DNA from: Anseranas semipalmata
Taxonomy: Eukaryota; Chordata; Aves; Anseriformes; Anseranatidae
Assembly: GCA_013399115.1 (NCBI GenBank)
Contig: VXAA01001397.1
Coordinates: 147,721-211,720 of the forward strand
Reading direction: 5' to 3'
DNA: 64,000 bases
The translations under genes were made by a program, and so were the position numbers. Below are positions 62,131-64,000 of the stretch, piece after piece (the stretch's first letter is position 1; every line of letters starts with the position of its first letter). A model generated the notes under the pieces. It was not told the DNA's origin. It saw nothing but the letters and a program-made list of their open reading frames with translations, and did no database searches.

Positions 62131-63326
62131 AGGATACAATATAAGGTTGCTGCTTTTATGACAGGAAAAGTTGCCTCCTACATCTAAGGTTTTTCAGACC
62201 TCTTTGCACCTCCACTCTCCTGCCCTTTTCTTCACCCCATGTTTACTAACAAAGAACATCTTCAGCAATATGGTGGTAGCTCACAGAAAATATTTTCTGA
62301 AAGAACGAATTTCACCTAACATCTCGGATTCCGTTTCCTGCTAAAAAAGCATAGATATGCCTTACAGGAACTGTTGTAAGCACCTTAGTGCTAATCAAGA
62401 ACTGGTAAACATCCTAGTTAACTCTTGGAAAGCATGTGAGTAGGAAATGGGCCAGATTTTTTCTGTCGTATGAAGTTGCATTCCTTCATGTGTTGTTTCC
62501 CACTGAGAGCAGTCAGAAAGGGAAAATCAATGTTTCCTTCAGTGTGGAATGAGACAGCAATCTCAAGTGAGCAATTCAAGAGTCTTGTCTGCATTGAGGG
62601 CCAGCCACTGGGGTGCATCAGAACTTCCAGAGATGCTGTAAGGGATCTTGGCATAAGTGAGTGTTACATACCTATAAATTAAAGTAGAAGGTGCTTGGTT
62701 TGAAATATGGCTTGGAATACTGTACAGCCACACCACAGAGCTTTGTGCTAACTGCCATTAGTGGCCACCTCTGATAAAATATGTACCTTGCTACTCAGCT
62801 AATGGGAATAAACCTGCTTCCGTCATTTTCAGTAAAAGTGGCCCATGTATGAAGTTACCACTTCAAGAAGGAACTACTGGGTGATATCCTGCAGGCTATG
62901 TTACACAAAAAGCTGCAAGTGATAGTAATGATCCTTTCAGATCTTAAAGCTCGTGATATCAGACAACTCCTTTTTCTTACTTTGATTTATTCTGTTCAAG
63001 GTGAATTCTGTAAATTCACCTGGTTAACAACGCTGCTTTTTGAAAAGTGATGATGCTTTTCATAAATGGGTATCTCACAACATTTCCAATGAATCATCTA
63101 CTTTTTAGTCCTGGAAATAAGTGATATGAATGTAAGTGAGCCTGTATGGAGCTCATGAGCATAATGATGGCCTTGCTCTATGAAAGGTTTATTGACAGCC
63201 ATTTGAGAAGATTACACCTTAGGTGGGTGAAGTAATTATCTCATTATTAAGTCTGATTTATCATATCACAGCATTACACATATTCCAGTAAAATTGTTCA
63301 CAAAGATCAAGAGATATTTGTATGTG
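62131..63326. other. Unique non-coding sequence
   Basis: No gene, repeat or RNA recognised. Open frames of about 70-78 codons overlap on both strands at 62418-62682 without recognisable domains. Confidence 0.5.
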
Positions 63327-63456
63327 CTTTCCTCCCCTTCCCTCCCCTCCTCTCCCCTCCCCTTCCTTCCTCTTCTTTCCTCTCTTTTCTCCTCTTCTCT
63401 CCTCTCTTTTCTCCTTTCTCCTTTCTCCTCCTTTCTCCTTTCGCCTTTCTCCTTTC
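63327..63456 (+). repeat. Long homopyrimidine tract (130 bp, one G)
   Basis: 63327-63442 is 116 bases of only C and T, then a single G at 63443, then 13 more pyrimidines to 63456. The left half is C-rich (CCTCCCC units) and the right half is CTCCTTT-like. Long purine/pyrimidine tracts of this kind can form intramolecular triplexes. The Arg/Glu/Lys-rich and Ser/Leu/Pro-rich open frames over it are composition artefacts. Confidence 0.95.
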
Positions 63457-63880
63457 ATTTTTTGTTGTTGTTGGTGGTAGTCGTGATTTTTACTGTTTGC
63501 TTTTTCTGTGGCCAAAACTCAAACATGTAAGATCTTTTGGTAGTGCAAGGGATGACTCTGCTGTTGCAGACAGTGTGGAGGTTGTTCTGTGTTCACTTTC
63601 TAGCTTAGGAAAAACCCTAAGCATTCACTGAAGAACTAAGTGGTCCTTTGGGTTACTTGTTACAGATTGTGCCTGCAAACAGGACCCACAGAACTCCTGT
63701 AACAACTTTATTTCTGTTAATAGAGAATATAAGTGAGTTATGCAGAGCTGTGATGATCAAGACAATCAATAATTACTGTGATATTCCATGTGTCTGTTTC
63801 CTGTCCTGGTAAAACTAATTAAAGCCTCCTTCTTACTACAGATTTCTTCTCATAGGAGCCTAAGCACCATATTGGGTTTT
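63457..63880. other. Unique non-coding sequence
   Basis: A short GTT/GGT-rich patch (63464-63486) is followed by ordinary AT-rich sequence with no gene or repeat recognised. Confidence 0.5.
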
Positions 63881-64000
63881 TGTAGCTGGGGGCAGGGGGC
63901 TGCAGGGGTGGCGTCTGTGAGCAAAGCCCAGGAGCTGCCCCATGTCAGACCAGAGCCAGCTCCAGCGGGCTCCAAAAGGGACCCGCCGCTGGCCAGAGCC
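63881..64000. mobile_element. Edge of a GC-rich dispersed repeat, possibly an avian LTR (cut by window end)
   Basis: Composition switches abruptly from AT-rich to GC-rich after about 63880, starting with TGTAGCTGGGGG. The text 'aggagctgccccatgtcagaccagagccag' and 'gggacccgccgctggccagagcc' resembles a GC-rich element seen many times in bird genomes, which I associate with endogenous-retrovirus LTRs. The TG start is compatible with an LTR edge, but no internal region or second LTR is visible. The repeat identity is from memory only. Confidence 0.35.

Noticed and set aside
63261..63530. Two open frames of 78-84 codons with charged or Ser/Leu-rich repeats
   Set aside because: They translate the homopyrimidine tract on each strand.

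Overview
The window looks like euchromatic, AT-rich, non-coding DNA from a bird. The evidence is a set of CR1 retrotransposon (LINE) copies, most of them 5'-truncated. Several end in the avian CR1 tail of imperfect ATTCTRTG octamers, and several carry recognisable ORF2 protein strings such as [17 protein letters not shown] and [14 protein letters not shown]. Two older, more decayed copies look like the CR1 families shared with turtles and crocodilians. I found no bacterial-type gene organisation, no CRISPR array, no rRNA or tRNA, and no exon I can assign to a host gene. The window is probably intergenic or lies inside a very large intron.

Layout: 1-2066 is unique sequence with an exact tandem duplication of about 176 bp split by one N (752-1104). 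2067-3010 holds two minus-strand CR1 copies. 3011-28950 is mostly unique sequence with simple repeats, including a (GAA)n array at 21596-21671 and a (GAAA)n array at 27871-27935, and a 306-base gap at 11097-11402. 28950-30150 is an old internal CR1-type ORF2 fragment. 33866-34628 (minus) and 39187-39931 (plus) are CR1 3' pieces; the second keeps a 214-codon open frame and is the best preserved. 43600-44035 (minus) is an ancient CR1-like piece. 46946-48149 is a CR1 composite: a minus-strand scrap, a plus-strand endonuclease fragment, an inverted minus-strand 3' copy and a plus-strand 3' end. 53076-54371 is the longest CR1 copy that reaches the 3' end (reverse transcriptase to tail) and is disabled by stops and frameshifts. 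61800-62130 is another ancient CR1 copy (minus). The last ~117 bases are GC-rich and resemble the edge of a dispersed avian repeat, possibly an LTR.

Nothing here works as a gene set. The coding signal present is decayed LINE ORF2, which in a live element encodes an endonuclease and reverse transcriptase that copy the element by target-primed reverse transcription. The other notable structure is physical: long purine/pyrimidine tracts, an inverted CR1 repeat, and assembly scars at homopolymers. I found no convincing new biological system. The most useful second looks are the exact duplication around an N at 752-1104, the CR1 inverted composite at 47.2-48.15 kb, the triplex-prone tracts, and a few stretches that could be conserved non-coding elements.
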